Assembly: GCA_023230485.1 (NCBI GenBank)
Contig: JALNXG010000002.1
Span: forward strand, 62,001-126,000
Length of the DNA stretch: 64,000 bases
DNA from: Melioribacteraceae bacterium
Lineage (GTDB): Bacteria > Bacteroidota > Ignavibacteria > Ignavibacteriales > Melioribacteraceae
Direction: 5' to 3'
Part shown: piece after piece, positions 1 to 8,827 of the stretch
Layout: the number at the start of each line of letters is the position of its first letter
Numbering within the stretch: the stretch's first letter is position 1
The notes under the pieces: generated by a model
Told to the model about the DNA's origin: nothing
The model's database searches: none
The model's input: only the letters and a program-made list of their open reading frames with translations
Program-made: the position numbers and the translations under genes

Positions 1-1144
1 TTGGGATTATAGGTTTATCTGTTAAATCATTATAACTCACGCTTAACCCAGATGGAAGTATTGGAATTTCAGTCTTCAATGCGTACTGAGAAAGGTCTGG
101 TTTGTCTTCTAATTCATTATATGACGTTATAAAAATTCCAGACGGAAATAATGGCTTATTGATTAGGTCTTCATAGTCACCGCTAAAATAATTACTTGGA
201 AGTGTAGGTTTATCTGTCAAGTCAATATATGAGCCAGAAAACAAAGTTGGTTTATCAACTAAGTCGGTATATGAACCGCTAAATCCAGATGGAACAACTG
301 GAATCTCTGTCTTTAAGGCATATCCAGAAAGGTCTAATTGGTCTTCTAGTTGATTATAAGATGTTATAAACACACCAGAGGGGATAATCGGTTTTTCTAA
401 AAGGTCATTATAACTACCTGAAAAAGTAGACTTTCCATTCCAGCTTTCTCTTTCCTGTATGGTTATATGTATATTGCTATCTTCTGCGTGTGATATTGAA
501 TTGCCAATAGCAATAGATTGTTCTTGTGTAATTCCTTGACCAATAATTACTAACGAATCAAGAAAGTCCTGCTCGGTTCCTGCGTTTCCATTTCTTAACC
601 ATACATCATAAGCAGATGCTCCGTCACTTAATTCTATAGCGGAACCATATGTCTCACCGCTGTCTACTGACATTCTTATAAATCTGGTTCCACTTAATAC
701 ATCGTCGCTCCACGTTTCTCCGTCCATAGAATACTGAACCATATATCTTTTAACATCTATAACCGGAGCTGGTTCTAAGGTCTCGTCATAAGGGTTATTT
801 TTTATGTTTAAATATCCATTGAAAATTATAGTATCACTAACACTATCCCATAATAATGCTCCAAATACTTTTGAAGAGCTACTTCTCACAGTTGAAAAAA
901 CAGTTTCTAAAACATCACTTCTCAATATCAAATTACCAACAACAACATCTCCTGATAAACTAAATCCTGTAGCTATTATTGCTTGAACTTTTGTTTTAGT
1001 GAATAATGATAATACTAAATTAGAAGGGTTAACATCTGAAATATTATTTATTTCTAAATCTATAATTTCTTTATAAGATGGCATTCCTACATATCTAAAA
1101 GTTTTTGTTGTTCTATTTACATTTATTACTAATTTGTTATTCAT
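1..1144 (-). CDS. Phage tail/head fibre protein, 3' end cut by the window edge
   Basis: An open frame of 381 codons runs from ATG at 1144 (GGAGG five bases upstream) to the left edge without a stop, so the C-terminus lies outside the window. About residue 180 it carries NGNAGTEQDFLDSL, a motif typical of phage fibre proteins. From about residue 240 on it is made of repeats of the SYNDLTDKPxIPS type, common in fibre shafts, alternating with ITSYNELEDKPDL and YALKTEIP segments. Two long units are about 79 residues apart. It probably makes an elongated trimeric fibre that contacts the host or decorates the virion; that role is inference. It follows a strong terminator, so it is likely transcribed on its own rather than with the replication genes upstream. 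Confidence 0.8.
   Translation of the reverse strand, partial: MNNKLVINVNRTTKTFRYVGMPSYKEIIDLEINNISDVNPSNLVLSLFTKTKVQAIIATGFSLSGDVVVGNLILRSDVLETVFSTVRSSSSKVFGALLWDSVSDTIIFNGYLNIKNNPYDETLEPAPVIDVKRYMVQYSMDGETWSDDVLSGTRFIRMSVDSGETYGSAIELSDGASAYDVWLRNGNAGTEQDFLDSLVIIGQGITQEQSIAIGNSISHAEDSNIHITIQERESWNGKSTFSGSYNDLLEKPIIPSGVFITSYNQLEDQLDLSGYALKTEIPVVPSGFSGSYTDLVDKPTLFSGSYIDLTDKPTLPSNYFSGDYEDLINKPLFPSGIFITSYNELEDKPDLSQYALKTEIPILPSGLSVSYNDLTDKPIIP
12..393 (-). repeat. Direct duplication, 237-bp period, inside the fibre gene
   Basis: The stretches beginning at about 12 and about 249 align over roughly 145 bases each, and both encode a DL-x-(D/N/E)KP, ITSYN-x-LED, YALKTEIP, PSG series in the same order. 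The offset is 237 bp (79 codons), so the duplication keeps frame. Third-position differences show it is not recent. Shorter copies of the DLTDKP motif lie between the two units. Such repeats lengthen fibre shafts and can expand or contract by recombination. Confidence 0.75.
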
Positions 1145-1206
1145 TAATCCCTCCGGTTCTTCCTTATAATAGTATTAAAATATGTAAAAAAACACCTGTA
1201 AAATAA

Positions 1207-1229
1207 AAAAGCCTCATTAAGAGGCTTTT
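1207..1229 (-). terminator. Rho-independent terminator after the Rad52-like gene
   Basis: A GCCTC/GAGGC stem, extended by four A-T pairs, closes a five-base loop. On the minus strand it is followed by a run of six T. It starts 27 bp past the stop of the Rad52-like gene and separates the replication/recombination transcript from the fibre gene. Because the flanks are A and T runs it could also work on the plus strand, but no plus-strand gene ends here. Confidence 0.85.
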
Positions 1230-1255
1230 AATAATTATTTAATATTTTTATCTAT

Positions 1256-1975
1256 TTATTGTTTATCTTTATTTGCAAACTCTTGCCAAAATTTATGTCT
1301 TTGTATTAAAAATTTAGCAGCTTCTGAAGATGTCAAACTTTCAAACTTATCAACCAATAAATATTTTTTTACTTCTTCTTCATCAAAACCATGTTCTTGA
1401 ATTATTTTTTTAATACCTTCAATTTGTACAGCAGAAATAGGGTCTGATTTTTCACCATCTTTGGTAGTTTCAGAGACCTCTACTATTGGCAACTTAATAT
1501 TATCAAGTTCATTATCTTGGTCATATAAATAGAGACCAACACCTAAAAGTGTAGCACATTTCTTTAATGCATCAGTAGTAGCTATTTTAAGGTCGTCTCC
1601 AAGACAAACTACTCTCCCATTATTATATGTGTTGATGGAAACCCCACCCCATTGCTGTTTTTCAATCCATTCACTTTTCTGCTCTCCTGGTTCACTTGGA
1701 ACTTTTAACATCCCACATACAGCAACTTGCTTTTGAGAAAAATCTACTATCCTATCAATTATATTAAAACTCCAATTAGTTCCATATACTTCATTAAGTC
1801 TCGCTATAATGTGAGAACCAGGAACATATTCTATTTCTTTTACTTCCTCTCCTCTCATTATCATTCTTTTTTTAACAAGTTCACTAGGAAATTCTTTTTT
1901 TAAGACTTCTATATCACTATATTTTTCTTCAACCTGTGCTGTTTCTTCAACTACTTCTTCTTCTTTTTTATCCAT
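1256..1975 (-). CDS. Rad52/Rad22-family single-strand annealing protein
   Basis: A 239-aa protein. Residues ~20-165 resemble the Rad52/22 core: a segment about an Asn-Trp-Ser-Phe motif (LNEVYGTNWSF), beta strands, and ATTDALKKCATLLGVGLYLY, which matches the conserved TDALKRA...G...LYD helix of Rad52-like proteins. The first ~20 residues are acidic and the C-terminal ~50 residues look like a separate helical tail. Such proteins anneal complementary single strands coated by SSB and drive phage recombination. Its start overlaps the end of the upstream gene by 8 bp, and it is the last gene before a terminator. The phage also has RecA, so it carries two strand-pairing proteins. Sak- or DdrA-type naming would need a profile search. 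Confidence 0.8.
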   Translation of the reverse strand: MDKKEEEVVEETAQVEEKYSDIEVLKKEFPSELVKKRMIMRGEEVKEIEYVPGSHIIARLNEVYGTNWSFNIIDRIVDFSQKQVAVCGMLKVPSEPGEQKSEWIEKQQWGGVSINTYNNGRVVCLGDDLKIATTDALKKCATLLGVGLYLYDQDNELDNIKLPIVEVSETTKDGEKSDPISAVQIEGIKKIIQEHGFDEEEVKKYLLVDKFESLTSSEAAKFLIQRHKFWQEFANKDKQ

Positions 1976-2546
1976 TTTCTACTCCTATAAATATTCGTTT
2001 AAAATTAGATAATACCATATTATCTCTTTTATACATTAACTCTTTTCTGTCAAATAGTAAATTAGTTTTAAACCCATCAAATATAATATCTGATGGAAAA
2101 TAAGCATAATTGACATCTACTTTAAAACTCCAAAACTTCTTGACCATTTGATATATTAAAAAATCAACCATTGGAGAAGATTTTTTTGTACATAAAAATT
2201 TTCCATACATTTCCTCGGGTAAAGATATATAATTTTTAAAACAACAGTCTTCAAAAATAGTTGAATCTATTATTAAATCATTATCATTACACTTGTTATT
2301 TACTATTTCTAATATTTTACCTCTGTCATTTAAAACCGGTGAATAGATGTAAAATATTCTTTTAATACACCCAAACTCTGGACGTACAAATTCTTTATAT
2401 TTATTAAATGGGAGTTTATATATAACCCCATTAAAAAATACAAAAATTTTTAATTGACATTTGGGGCAAACTATAACATTATCTCCTATTTTAAGACAAT
2501 GACTACTATTCACCCCACAGTCACATTTTATAACATTTTTATTCAT
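1968..2546 (-). CDS. Unknown protein with an N-terminal zinc ribbon-like motif
   Basis: A 192-aa protein I do not recognise. Residues ~8-31 have the pattern CDC...C...CPKC, followed by short beta strands (KIFVFFNGVIYKLPF), which suggests a small zinc ribbon. The rest mixes hydrophobic strands with aromatic residues and shows no known catalytic motif. It overlaps the HTH gene upstream and the Rad52-like gene downstream by 8 bp each, so it is translationally coupled in the recombination operon. A DNA-binding or helper role is only inference. Confidence 0.6.
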   Translation of the reverse strand: MNKNVIKCDCGVNSSHCLKIGDNVIVCPKCQLKIFVFFNGVIYKLPFNKYKEFVRPEFGCIKRIFYIYSPVLNDRGKILEIVNNKCNDNDLIIDSTIFEDCCFKNYISLPEEMYGKFLCTKKSSPMVDFLIYQMVKKFWSFKVDVNYAYFPSDIIFDGFKTNLLFDRKELMYKRDNMVLSNFKRIFIGVENG

Positions 2547-2739
2547 TTACCTTTTTGCTTGCTATTTTAGTAAATATTAATGCTTTTTGTTCATCACTAA
2601 GAGTTATTTTAGATAGCCAGTTATTCAAACTTCCTTTTGAAACATTTACACCTTCCCTTGCAAGTTCATCAATAATTTCTGAATAACTCTTACCAGCACG
2701 ACGCAATTCAATTGCTAATTTTCTAGCCTCTCTTTTCAT
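2539..2739 (-). CDS. Small helix-turn-helix protein
   Basis: A 66-aa basic protein. The pattern ELRRAGKSYSEIIDEL followed by VSKGSLNNWL has the spacing of a resolvase/terminase-small-subunit type HTH. I place the start at ATG 2739, preceded by AAGGAAGG. A GTG two codons upstream at 2745 would add two residues. It overlaps the coiled-coil gene upstream and the zinc protein downstream. It could be a small regulator, a DNA-binding partner of the recombination proteins, or a terminase-small-like remnant. No large terminase lies nearby to support the last. Confidence 0.55.
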   Translation of the reverse strand: MKREARKLAIELRRAGKSYSEIIDELAREGVNVSKGSLNNWLSKITLSDEQKALIFTKIASKKVNE

Positions 2740-3061
2740 CTTCACCTTCCTTTGTCATTGATTTATACATTTCTTCGCCTTCCTTTCTAAACTCTTCTTG
2801 AGTTAGAACTTTTTTATCTATTAATATTTTAATTAAAACATTTAAAGATAAATCTACATCCATAATCCTAGAATGAGCTTTGTTAGCAAAATCAACAAGT
2901 GATTTAATTGATTCTTTGTCTTTTGAAGCAAGTGTTAGTGAAGTAATTATAGAATCCATCTTTATACATTCGTTTTCTGCAATCTGCAAAGAATTTTCTA
3001 AAGACTTATTCACTTCTTCTAGTTCTGCAATCCTAGATTGCATTTTTTCTATTTCACTCAT
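2723..3061 (-). CDS. Small coiled-coil protein
   Basis: A 112-aa, strongly charged protein. The first ~45 residues (IEKMQSRIAELEEVNKSLE) carry a heptad pattern of a coiled coil, and the rest is helical with an acidic C-terminus. ATG at 3061 has an AAAGGAG site. No enzyme motif is visible. It probably oligomerises; its function is unknown. It sits between the FmdB-type zinc protein and the HTH protein. Confidence 0.55.
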   Translation of the reverse strand: MSEIEKMQSRIAELEEVNKSLENSLQIAENECIKMDSIITSLTLASKDKESIKSLVDFANKAHSRIMDVDLSLNVLIKILIDKKVLTQEEFRKEGEEMYKSMTKEGEDEKRG

Positions 3062-3097
3062 TTTTATCTCCTTTTTTTGTAACTGATATATTACCAG

Positions 3098-3535
3098 TTA
3101 TTTTCTAATTTTAACCTTTTGATTGACGTTTTTTGTTATACTTTCTATAGTACTATTCCTTTTTGAGCGTTCTAATGCACCAAGAGGGTCTGGAATACTA
3201 GAAGCTATACGAACTACCGGTCTACCAGTCTTCTCATCTATAGATGCACCAGGAATGCTTTTAAGTAAACTATTATTTTGAATTGTTCTATTCCCATGGT
3301 CTATAAAGTTAAGCATAACCGGTTTACCATCAACATTGATTAGTTTTTGATGTGGTTTAACTTGAATCCCTGGATTGTTAGTCTTTATGACGGAACTAGT
3401 TGCATTAAAAACCCTCCTTAATTTTGATGAACATTTTTCACATTTAGCATTTTTCCTTCCATCTTCGTCTTTCATGGAAAAAACTAATACTACATCTTCA
3501 TTACACTTTTCACAATGAAAATCATAACTTGGCAT
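3098..3535 (-). CDS. FmdB-type zinc ribbon protein
   Basis: A 145-aa protein. The first 45 residues form a zinc ribbon: a CEKCNE pair at ~8-11 and a CEKCSS pair at ~32-35, opening with MPSYDFHCEKC, the usual start of FmdB/CxxC-type regulatory zinc ribbons. The remainder is basic and Ser/Pro-rich with no known domain. It follows the DnaE catalytic gene on the same transcript after 11 bp. In phages such proteins are often small accessory or DNA-binding factors; what this one does is not known. Confidence 0.65.
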   Translation of the reverse strand: MPSYDFHCEKCNEDVVLVFSMKDEDGRKNAKCEKCSSKLRRVFNATSSVIKTNNPGIQVKPHQKLINVDGKPVMLNFIDHGNRTIQNNSLLKSIPGASIDEKTGRPVVRIASSIPDPLGALERSKRNSTIESITKNVNQKVKIRK

Positions 3536-3546
3536 AAATCCTCCTT

Positions 3547-5886
3547 TTATATTGAACTTAACATTTTCATGTCTTTAATTAAAAACGTTCCATCTTTATA
3601 TCTACCAGTAAATAAATATATTTTATTATTATTAAGATTATTTTTTAAAGCATCATATACATCTGGAAAAAGAATAGCATCCATATTTTGTCTTTTATCA
3701 TAAATATCTAAGAAAGCCATAGTTCTTCCATCGTTTTTACTATTTAATTTACTAATAGAATGTAGCTTAATTTCACTAACCATAGCCACTATCTTTAAAT
3801 CACTATCTGATGGGAAAAATCCGTCAATCATATCAAGTATATCTGTATTGGTTTCTTCTTCTATTATTTTTTTGAATGGCTCTGTAGGGTCTGCTGTAAC
3901 ATAATAATTACAAAGGACAAACTCTTCTCCAAGCATTTCTTCAAGAGTTCTTTTTTCTCCACTATATTCAAAATCTCTTTCTTCTTGTGCAATTTCTGAA
4001 ATACTGTATTCAACTCTTAATTTAACCCCAGAGGCTTTTCTTTTTTGTTGGTCTTTATATTTTACTATTTTCTCTTTTACAAATTCATATTTTGCTAATA
4101 AAATATCTCTGTGCTCTCCCATGAAATCAAAAACCCCAACATTAATCATATTCCTCATAACATCAGCACTTAATACCCCCATATCTGAGTTATACAAAAA
4201 TTCAGTAAAACTTTTTAAATATTCTCTATTTTTTATTAATTCTTTTACTGTTGGAGGAGTAACATTTTTTATAAAAGATAGTCCAAATTCTACAGTTTCA
4301 TCATCTCTTATTTCAAAATAAGCACCACTTGTTAAAGCACTAGGAGGAATTAGTTTTACACCAAGTGTTTTAATTTCATTAATATATGTACCTATTTTTT
4401 CTTTTTCATCTTCTCCATTTATTAATTCACACATAAATTCAGTTGGGAAATGAGCCTTAAACCACGCTGCTTGAAAAGCAATTTTACCATAAGCTACGCT
4501 ATGAGATTTATTGAAAGAATATTTCTGGGCTGTTTCAATTTGTGAAAATATTTCTTCTGTAACACTGTCAGGTCTGCCAAGAGACTTTGACTTTTCATAA
4601 AATAGAGTTTTTGCTTCTGCCATTTTTTCAGGAATTTTCTTGCCAATAGCTTTCCTAAGATTATCAGCTTCTGTCATATTAAATCCAGCATAGTCTTTAG
4701 CAATTTGCATTGCAGTTTCCTGATACAATACAGTATTAAGAGTTTCTTTCATTGAATGCTCTAAAGATGGATGTAAATATTCTATCGGAGATTCACCCTT
4801 TTTGCGCTTAATATAAAGTTCAGTTACACCTGCATGAAGAGTACCAGGTCTAATAAGTGCAGTAAGAGCAAATACATCTTCAAAACAATTGACTTTCATA
4901 CTCTTACACATATTTTGAACATATTTACGTTCTAACTGAAACACTCCTGTAGTTTCTCCTCTTGCAAAAAGTGCTAATGTTCTTTTATCATCCATTTTTA
5001 TATCTACTTCTGCATTTATTTTAATTCCACGTCTTTCATATATCCTATCCATAACCCTTTTCATAATATCAAGAGTATTTAGTCCAAGAACATCTACTTT
5101 TAAAAATCCACCATCTTCCATGTCATACATATCCCATTGAGTAATAGATGAGAATTTATCGGTTTTTGGAGATTTAAATAATGGCATATAATCTGTAATT
5201 GGTTTAGGCGTAATTACAATACCAGAAGCATGTACTCCTGTTGATTTTGATTTACCTGCTAAATCTCTAGCTATATTAAATATCTCAGGATATTTTTTAG
5301 CTTCTTCTTGTAATTCAGGAGAATCTGCAATAGCATCTTCAAAATCTATATCAGCAGATGCTGGAAATTTTTTAGCTATTCTATCTGCAACTTTAGCATG
5401 GTCTGGAATCTGTAAAGCCATAGCTATATTTCTAATTATTGCACGAGACCACATTTTACCAAATGTTATAATGTTAGCAACTCTATCGTTCCCATATTTT
5501 TCTTGTAAGTGAGTAATAACTTCGTCTCTTCTATCTTTACTAATGTCCATATCAACATCAGGCATACTTATACGGCTAGGATTAAGAAAACGTTCAAAAT
5601 ACAAACCATATTTAATAGGGTCAATAGTTGTAATTCCTACAGCATAAGCAATTAGCGAACCGCAAGCACTTCCACGACCTGGGCCTACTGGAATATTATT
5701 ATCTCTACAAAAATCAAGAATGTCTGCAATAATAAGAAAATAATCAACAAATCCCATTTTACTGACTACTTCTAACTCAAATTTTGCTCTATCGAAATAT
5801 TCTTTAGTTTCTGGAATATTTTTTTCTTTCCATCCTTTTTTCATTTTCCAACGAAGAAAGTCTAAATTATTGAATTGTCTGGACAT
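3547..5886 (-). CDS. dnaE: DNA polymerase III alpha, catalytic half of a split DnaE
   Basis: A 779-aa protein covering the palm, thumb, fingers and a C-terminal OB-like region of a C-family polymerase, but lacking the PHP domain. The palm has PVGPGRGSACGS (~67-77) and PDVDMDIS, in which D110 and D112 match the catalytic aspartates; the third, D265, is in VDVLGLNTL. TGVHASGIVI and the finger segment YQETAMQIAKDYAGF are also typical. An OB-fold fits residues ~690-779. The missing N-terminal half is encoded at 9505-11316. ATG 5886 has a GGAAGG site and overlaps the helicase gene by 25 bp. The break lies at the PHP-palm junction. No split-intein residues are visible at either end, so the two halves probably meet as separate subunits. 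Confidence 0.92.
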   Translation of the reverse strand: MSRQFNNLDFLRWKMKKGWKEKNIPETKEYFDRAKFELEVVSKMGFVDYFLIIADILDFCRDNNIPVGPGRGSACGSLIAYAVGITTIDPIKYGLYFERFLNPSRISMPDVDMDISKDRRDEVITHLQEKYGNDRVANIITFGKMWSRAIIRNIAMALQIPDHAKVADRIAKKFPASADIDFEDAIADSPELQEEAKKYPEIFNIARDLAGKSKSTGVHASGIVITPKPITDYMPLFKSPKTDKFSSITQWDMYDMEDGGFLKVDVLGLNTLDIMKRVMDRIYERRGIKINAEVDIKMDDKRTLALFARGETTGVFQLERKYVQNMCKSMKVNCFEDVFALTALIRPGTLHAGVTELYIKRKKGESPIEYLHPSLEHSMKETLNTVLYQETAMQIAKDYAGFNMTEADNLRKAIGKKIPEKMAEAKTLFYEKSKSLGRPDSVTEEIFSQIETAQKYSFNKSHSVAYGKIAFQAAWFKAHFPTEFMCELINGEDEKEKIGTYINEIKTLGVKLIPPSALTSGAYFEIRDDETVEFGLSFIKNVTPPTVKELIKNREYLKSFTEFLYNSDMGVLSADVMRNMINVGVFDFMGEHRDILLAKYEFVKEKIVKYKDQQKRKASGVKLRVEYSISEIAQEERDFEYSGEKRTLEEMLGEEFVLCNYYVTADPTEPFKKIIEEETNTDILDMIDGFFPSDSDLKIVAMVSEIKLHSISKLNSKNDGRTMAFLDIYDKRQNMDAILFPDVYDALKNNLNNNKIYLFTGRYKDGTFLIKDMKMLSSI

Positions 5887-8267
5887 TTTTTGTCGCCTTC
5901 CATTATTGGTTTTAATTTCATTCTTGAATAATCTACAAGCGGAGTAGAAAGAGGATTTTTAATATCTACATATTTCTTTTTTATGCCACTATTAGGTTTC
6001 CAATAACTTTTAGAAATACTATCCATAATAGCACTAGCTTCTTCAAATGGCATATCTATACATTTAGATACAATACCCATTTTTGCTAAAAAGAAAAGTT
6101 GCTTAGGAGTACACAATCCTTTTTCACGCCTCTTTATAATAGCATCAACTATCCTGTTTGCAAATCCTTTGTTCATTTTTTTATCCATAAAAATTCCAAC
6201 TTTTGTTAGAAACTCTATTTGCTTTTCACTAATAGGTTGAAATTCCCAATGAAATATAGGTTCATAATTTAATAATGAATCATTTTTAGACAAAAATGCA
6301 AATGTTTTAAAATTCTTTAAATTCTTTTTAAATAAATCAACTTGCGCAATTTTTCTAGCCTCTTCCATTTTAGCTTGAAAAAGAATACAATCAATAATAT
6401 AATGTAAGTCAACTAAATTATAACTATTATTACAATTAGAAATGAGAAAATCACGCATTGCATTAGCTACAGCTTCGTTTTCTGCAATTAGTTTAGATGG
6501 ATGAAATATCTCTTTATTTGATTTCCATATTAAATCAAATAATAATAAGTTTTCTTTACCATTCATCAACCTTGTTCCTCTTCCCATTGCTTGTTTATAA
6601 AAATTAAAAGATTGAGTTGGTCTTAAATTTACAATACAATCAACTGATGGCTCATCCCAGCCCTCATTAAGAAGCAAACTACAAGTTAAAACTTTAATTT
6701 TATTATTAGAAAATGCTTCTAGTTTTTCTTTTCTATCCTTATCTTTACCTGAAATATGAGTAACGTTAAAACCACAAGTAGACATTGCTTTTGCAACTTC
6801 TATAGCTCCATCAATTCTAGGTGTAAATACCACTATTTTTCTATTTGGAGTGTGTTTCATTAAATATTTTGATACAGCTGAAAAATAAGGAGAAATAGCA
6901 TCTTCAAGTTCCCCAACTGAAAAATCTCCAGAAGAGTTTTTAACTTTTGAAATATCTACAGATATATTTGCAGTACGTGCTATTATATTAGACAACCAAC
7001 CATCTTTAATGGCATCTGGAAGTTCATATTCAAATGCTTTTATTTCAAATACTTCGCTTAATTTTTTCTGGTCAGCACGGTCTGGAGTTGCTGTAACACC
7101 TAATAATTTAGATTCAGAAAAATGATTAACTATACGCATATATGTATCTGAAACAATATGATGTGCCTCATCAACTATTATTAAATCAAAAAAATCTTTA
7201 GGATACCTATTAAGCCTTTTTTCTATACATAAAGAATCTTTACTTGCAAAAATTAATTGATGATTTAAATCACCAATAGAACTTTCTTTCTCTAAACTAA
7301 AATCAATACCAGAATCAATTTTTAAAAACTTTTCTATTGCTTGATTTATTAATTCTTCTCTATGAGCAATTATTAATACTTTTCCACCATCTTTTATAAT
7401 ATCAGAAGCTATGGAGTTAAATACTATAGTCTTACCACAATTATGAGTAATTATATTACCTTCCATTAAATATCTTCTATCACCACTTACATGAAATCCA
7501 TAACACGTTCCTACTGCTTCTTTTTCTATAGATTTTATAATTCTAAGAAAAGGTTTTTCTCTAAAACCCTTTATTATTAACCCTGCATCGCAAATGACAC
7601 CATGATTTAAAAATACCGAATCGCACAGTCTGCCTAAATCTTTTCTTATATTAACATTCTTTTTTGGAAAAAAACAAGAAGGATTTCCTTTGTTATTTTT
7701 TAAATGAACCATAAAACCTTTGATAAATTCAATTCTATCTTCGAAAGACATTCTAAAATACTCTTCTTTAATATCCATATCTTTTCTTGCTTTTATACCT
7801 AACATATAAGGTTCAAGGAGTTTATTTTTATAAGGATTCCCAACTCTCAAAATAGGAGCCATTATCATTTTTATATGGTTATTTAAAAGATACTTTGAAT
7901 AAAAACTCATATGCCTAATTGGTACATCTTTTATTACGTCTTTATTGTTACTAGTATCAATAATTGAAAATAAATGATTTCCACCAAGAAGAAATTCGTT
8001 TCTATCTCTTGTAGATTTAACTCTATATATATCATCTTCACTTACAATTACTTCTAATACTGTCCTTGGTGTAGAATCTGCCCCCATTAATTGGTCTCCA
8101 GCCTTGATGTCTTCTACTTTAACTAAATGACCAGTATATTTTAAAACTCTTTGTCCTTTTGCATGACATCCCGTTGGTAAAACTAATAAAACTTTTTTAA
8201 ACCCACTTAACCAAGCTTCTTTTATTGATGATATTGCTTCTTTTTGATAAGGTCTCAAATTTATCAT
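5862..8267 (-). CDS. SF2 DEAH helicase interrupted by an intein
   Basis: An 801-aa precursor. After removal of residues 34-276 the extein is 558 aa and restores a Walker A motif, PTG-CGKT. Further helicase motifs are DEAH, TATPDR (motif III region) and QAMGRGTRL (motif VI), giving a RadD/SSL2-like two-domain SF2 helicase. The C-terminal region repeats a helix pair (QIEFLTKVGI and QLFFLAKMGI). Such helicases unwind or remodel DNA in repair and replication. It sits between the DnaQ-like exonuclease (4-bp overlap) and the DnaE catalytic half (25-bp overlap), so it is probably part of the replication machinery. Activity depends on intein splicing because the ATP site is otherwise split. Confidence 0.9.
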   Translation of the reverse strand: MINLRPYQKEAISSIKEAWLSGFKKVLLVLPTGCHAKGQRVLKYTGHLVKVEDIKAGDQLMGADSTPRTVLEVIVSEDDIYRVKSTRDRNEFLLGGNHLFSIIDTSNNKDVIKDVPIRHMSFYSKYLLNNHIKMIMAPILRVGNPYKNKLLEPYMLGIKARKDMDIKEEYFRMSFEDRIEFIKGFMVHLKNNKGNPSCFFPKKNVNIRKDLGRLCDSVFLNHGVICDAGLIIKGFREKPFLRIIKSIEKEAVGTCYGFHVSGDRRYLMEGNIITHNCGKTIVFNSIASDIIKDGGKVLIIAHREELINQAIEKFLKIDSGIDFSLEKESSIGDLNHQLIFASKDSLCIEKRLNRYPKDFFDLIIVDEAHHIVSDTYMRIVNHFSESKLLGVTATPDRADQKKLSEVFEIKAFEYELPDAIKDGWLSNIIARTANISVDISKVKNSSGDFSVGELEDAISPYFSAVSKYLMKHTPNRKIVVFTPRIDGAIEVAKAMSTCGFNVTHISGKDKDRKEKLEAFSNNKIKVLTCSLLLNEGWDEPSVDCIVNLRPTQSFNFYKQAMGRGTRLMNGKENLLLFDLIWKSNKEIFHPSKLIAENEAVANAMRDFLISNCNNSYNLVDLHYIIDCILFQAKMEEARKIAQVDLFKKNLKNFKTFAFLSKNDSLLNYEPIFHWEFQPISEKQIEFLTKVGIFMDKKMNKGFANRIVDAIIKRREKGLCTPKQLFFLAKMGIVSKCIDMPFEEASAIMDSISKSYWKPNSGIKKKYVDIKNPLSTPLVDYSRMKLKPIMEGDKKCPDNSII
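7440..8168 (-). other. Intein (243 aa) in the helicase P-loop with a decayed endonuclease
   Basis: The intein begins with Cys34, directly after PTG, and ends in THN276, followed by extein Cys277 of CGKT. The nucleophilic first Cys, penultimate His, terminal Asn and +1 Cys needed for splicing are all present. A block-B-like NEFLLGGNHLFSI (residues ~57-69 of the intein) is also visible. The length is between a mini-intein (~135 aa) and a full one (>330 aa). The middle segment has LEPYMLGIKARKD and EFIKGFMVHLKNN where LAGLIDADG endonucleases have L-x-GDG and GLFDADG, so the catalytic acidic residues are missing. It is likely splicing-competent but unable to home by itself. Confidence 0.9.
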
Positions 8268-8827
8268 TTAAAAATCCTTGTTTCTAAAATATTTTTCCCT
8301 ACATTATACTTTAATAATTTTTCCAAAAGAAATAAAGAACTTCTAGCATCACCAAGAGCATCGTGATTACCATATTCTATATTAAAATATTCACACAATG
8401 TTGAAAGTTTCATATCATCAACATCTACTTTTGCTAAAGATGCCATAGTACAGGTATCTATGAATCTAACTGTTCCGAGTGATTTTCCACAAAAATTAAT
8501 TCTCTTATTGATAATAGGGAGGTCACTTTTTCTTATATTATGACCAACAATAATAGCCCCTGAAAAAAAAGATAATATCTTTTCGTGTCTTTCTTCAAAA
8601 CTTTCTTCTCCTAATCTTCTATCATCTGATATTTTATGAGTTTTTAATGCGTAATATGTACTCTTTCCGCCTCCAAACATCCTAGAATATTCATTTATTT
8701 TACCAGATAAAAATTCTACTATTCCAAGTTGTATTATCCTATTATTATCTCCAGATTCACCTGTTGTCTCTATATCAACAGCTATTAATCTCTCAGTGGG
8801 AAATTTTTCAATTATTTGTTTAAACAT
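8264..8827 (-). CDS. DnaQ-like DEDDh 3'-5' exonuclease
   Basis: A 187-aa protein with all exonuclease motifs: VDIETTG (Exo I, ~18-24), VGHNIRKSDLPI (Exo II) and HDALGDA (Exo III with the DEDDh histidine). This is the size and order of the Pol III epsilon subunit. It most likely supplies proofreading to the split DnaE encoded on both sides of it. It overlaps the ThyX-like gene by 16 bp upstream and the helicase by 4 bp downstream. A role in RNA trimming, as in RNase T, is less likely in this context. Confidence 0.88.
   Translation of the reverse strand: MFKQIIEKFPTERLIAVDIETTGESGDNNRIIQLGIVEFLSGKINEYSRMFGGGKSTYYALKTHKISDDRRLGEESFEERHEKILSFFSGAIIVGHNIRKSDLPIINKRINFCGKSLGTVRFIDTCTMASLAKVDVDDMKLSTLCEYFNIEYGNHDALGDARSSLFLLEKLLKYNVGKNILETRIFK

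Noticed and set aside
804..986. Plus-strand frame of 60 codons inside the fibre gene
   Set aside because: It lies entirely within the minus-strand fibre coding region and has no ribosome site or recognisable motif.
1145..1206. Promoter of the fibre gene
   Set aside because: A TATTAT-like -10 is present but no convincing -35 and no match to the shared TTGA family; not strong enough to list.
2539..2739. Terminase small subunit
   Set aside because: The HTH is compatible, but there is no large terminase, portal or capsid gene nearby, so only a generic HTH call is supported.
3078..3098. Small inverted repeat (TAACTG/CAGTTA) after the FmdB-type gene as a terminator
   Set aside because: The stem is only six AT-rich pairs with a nine-base loop and no T run; it would be a weak terminator at best.
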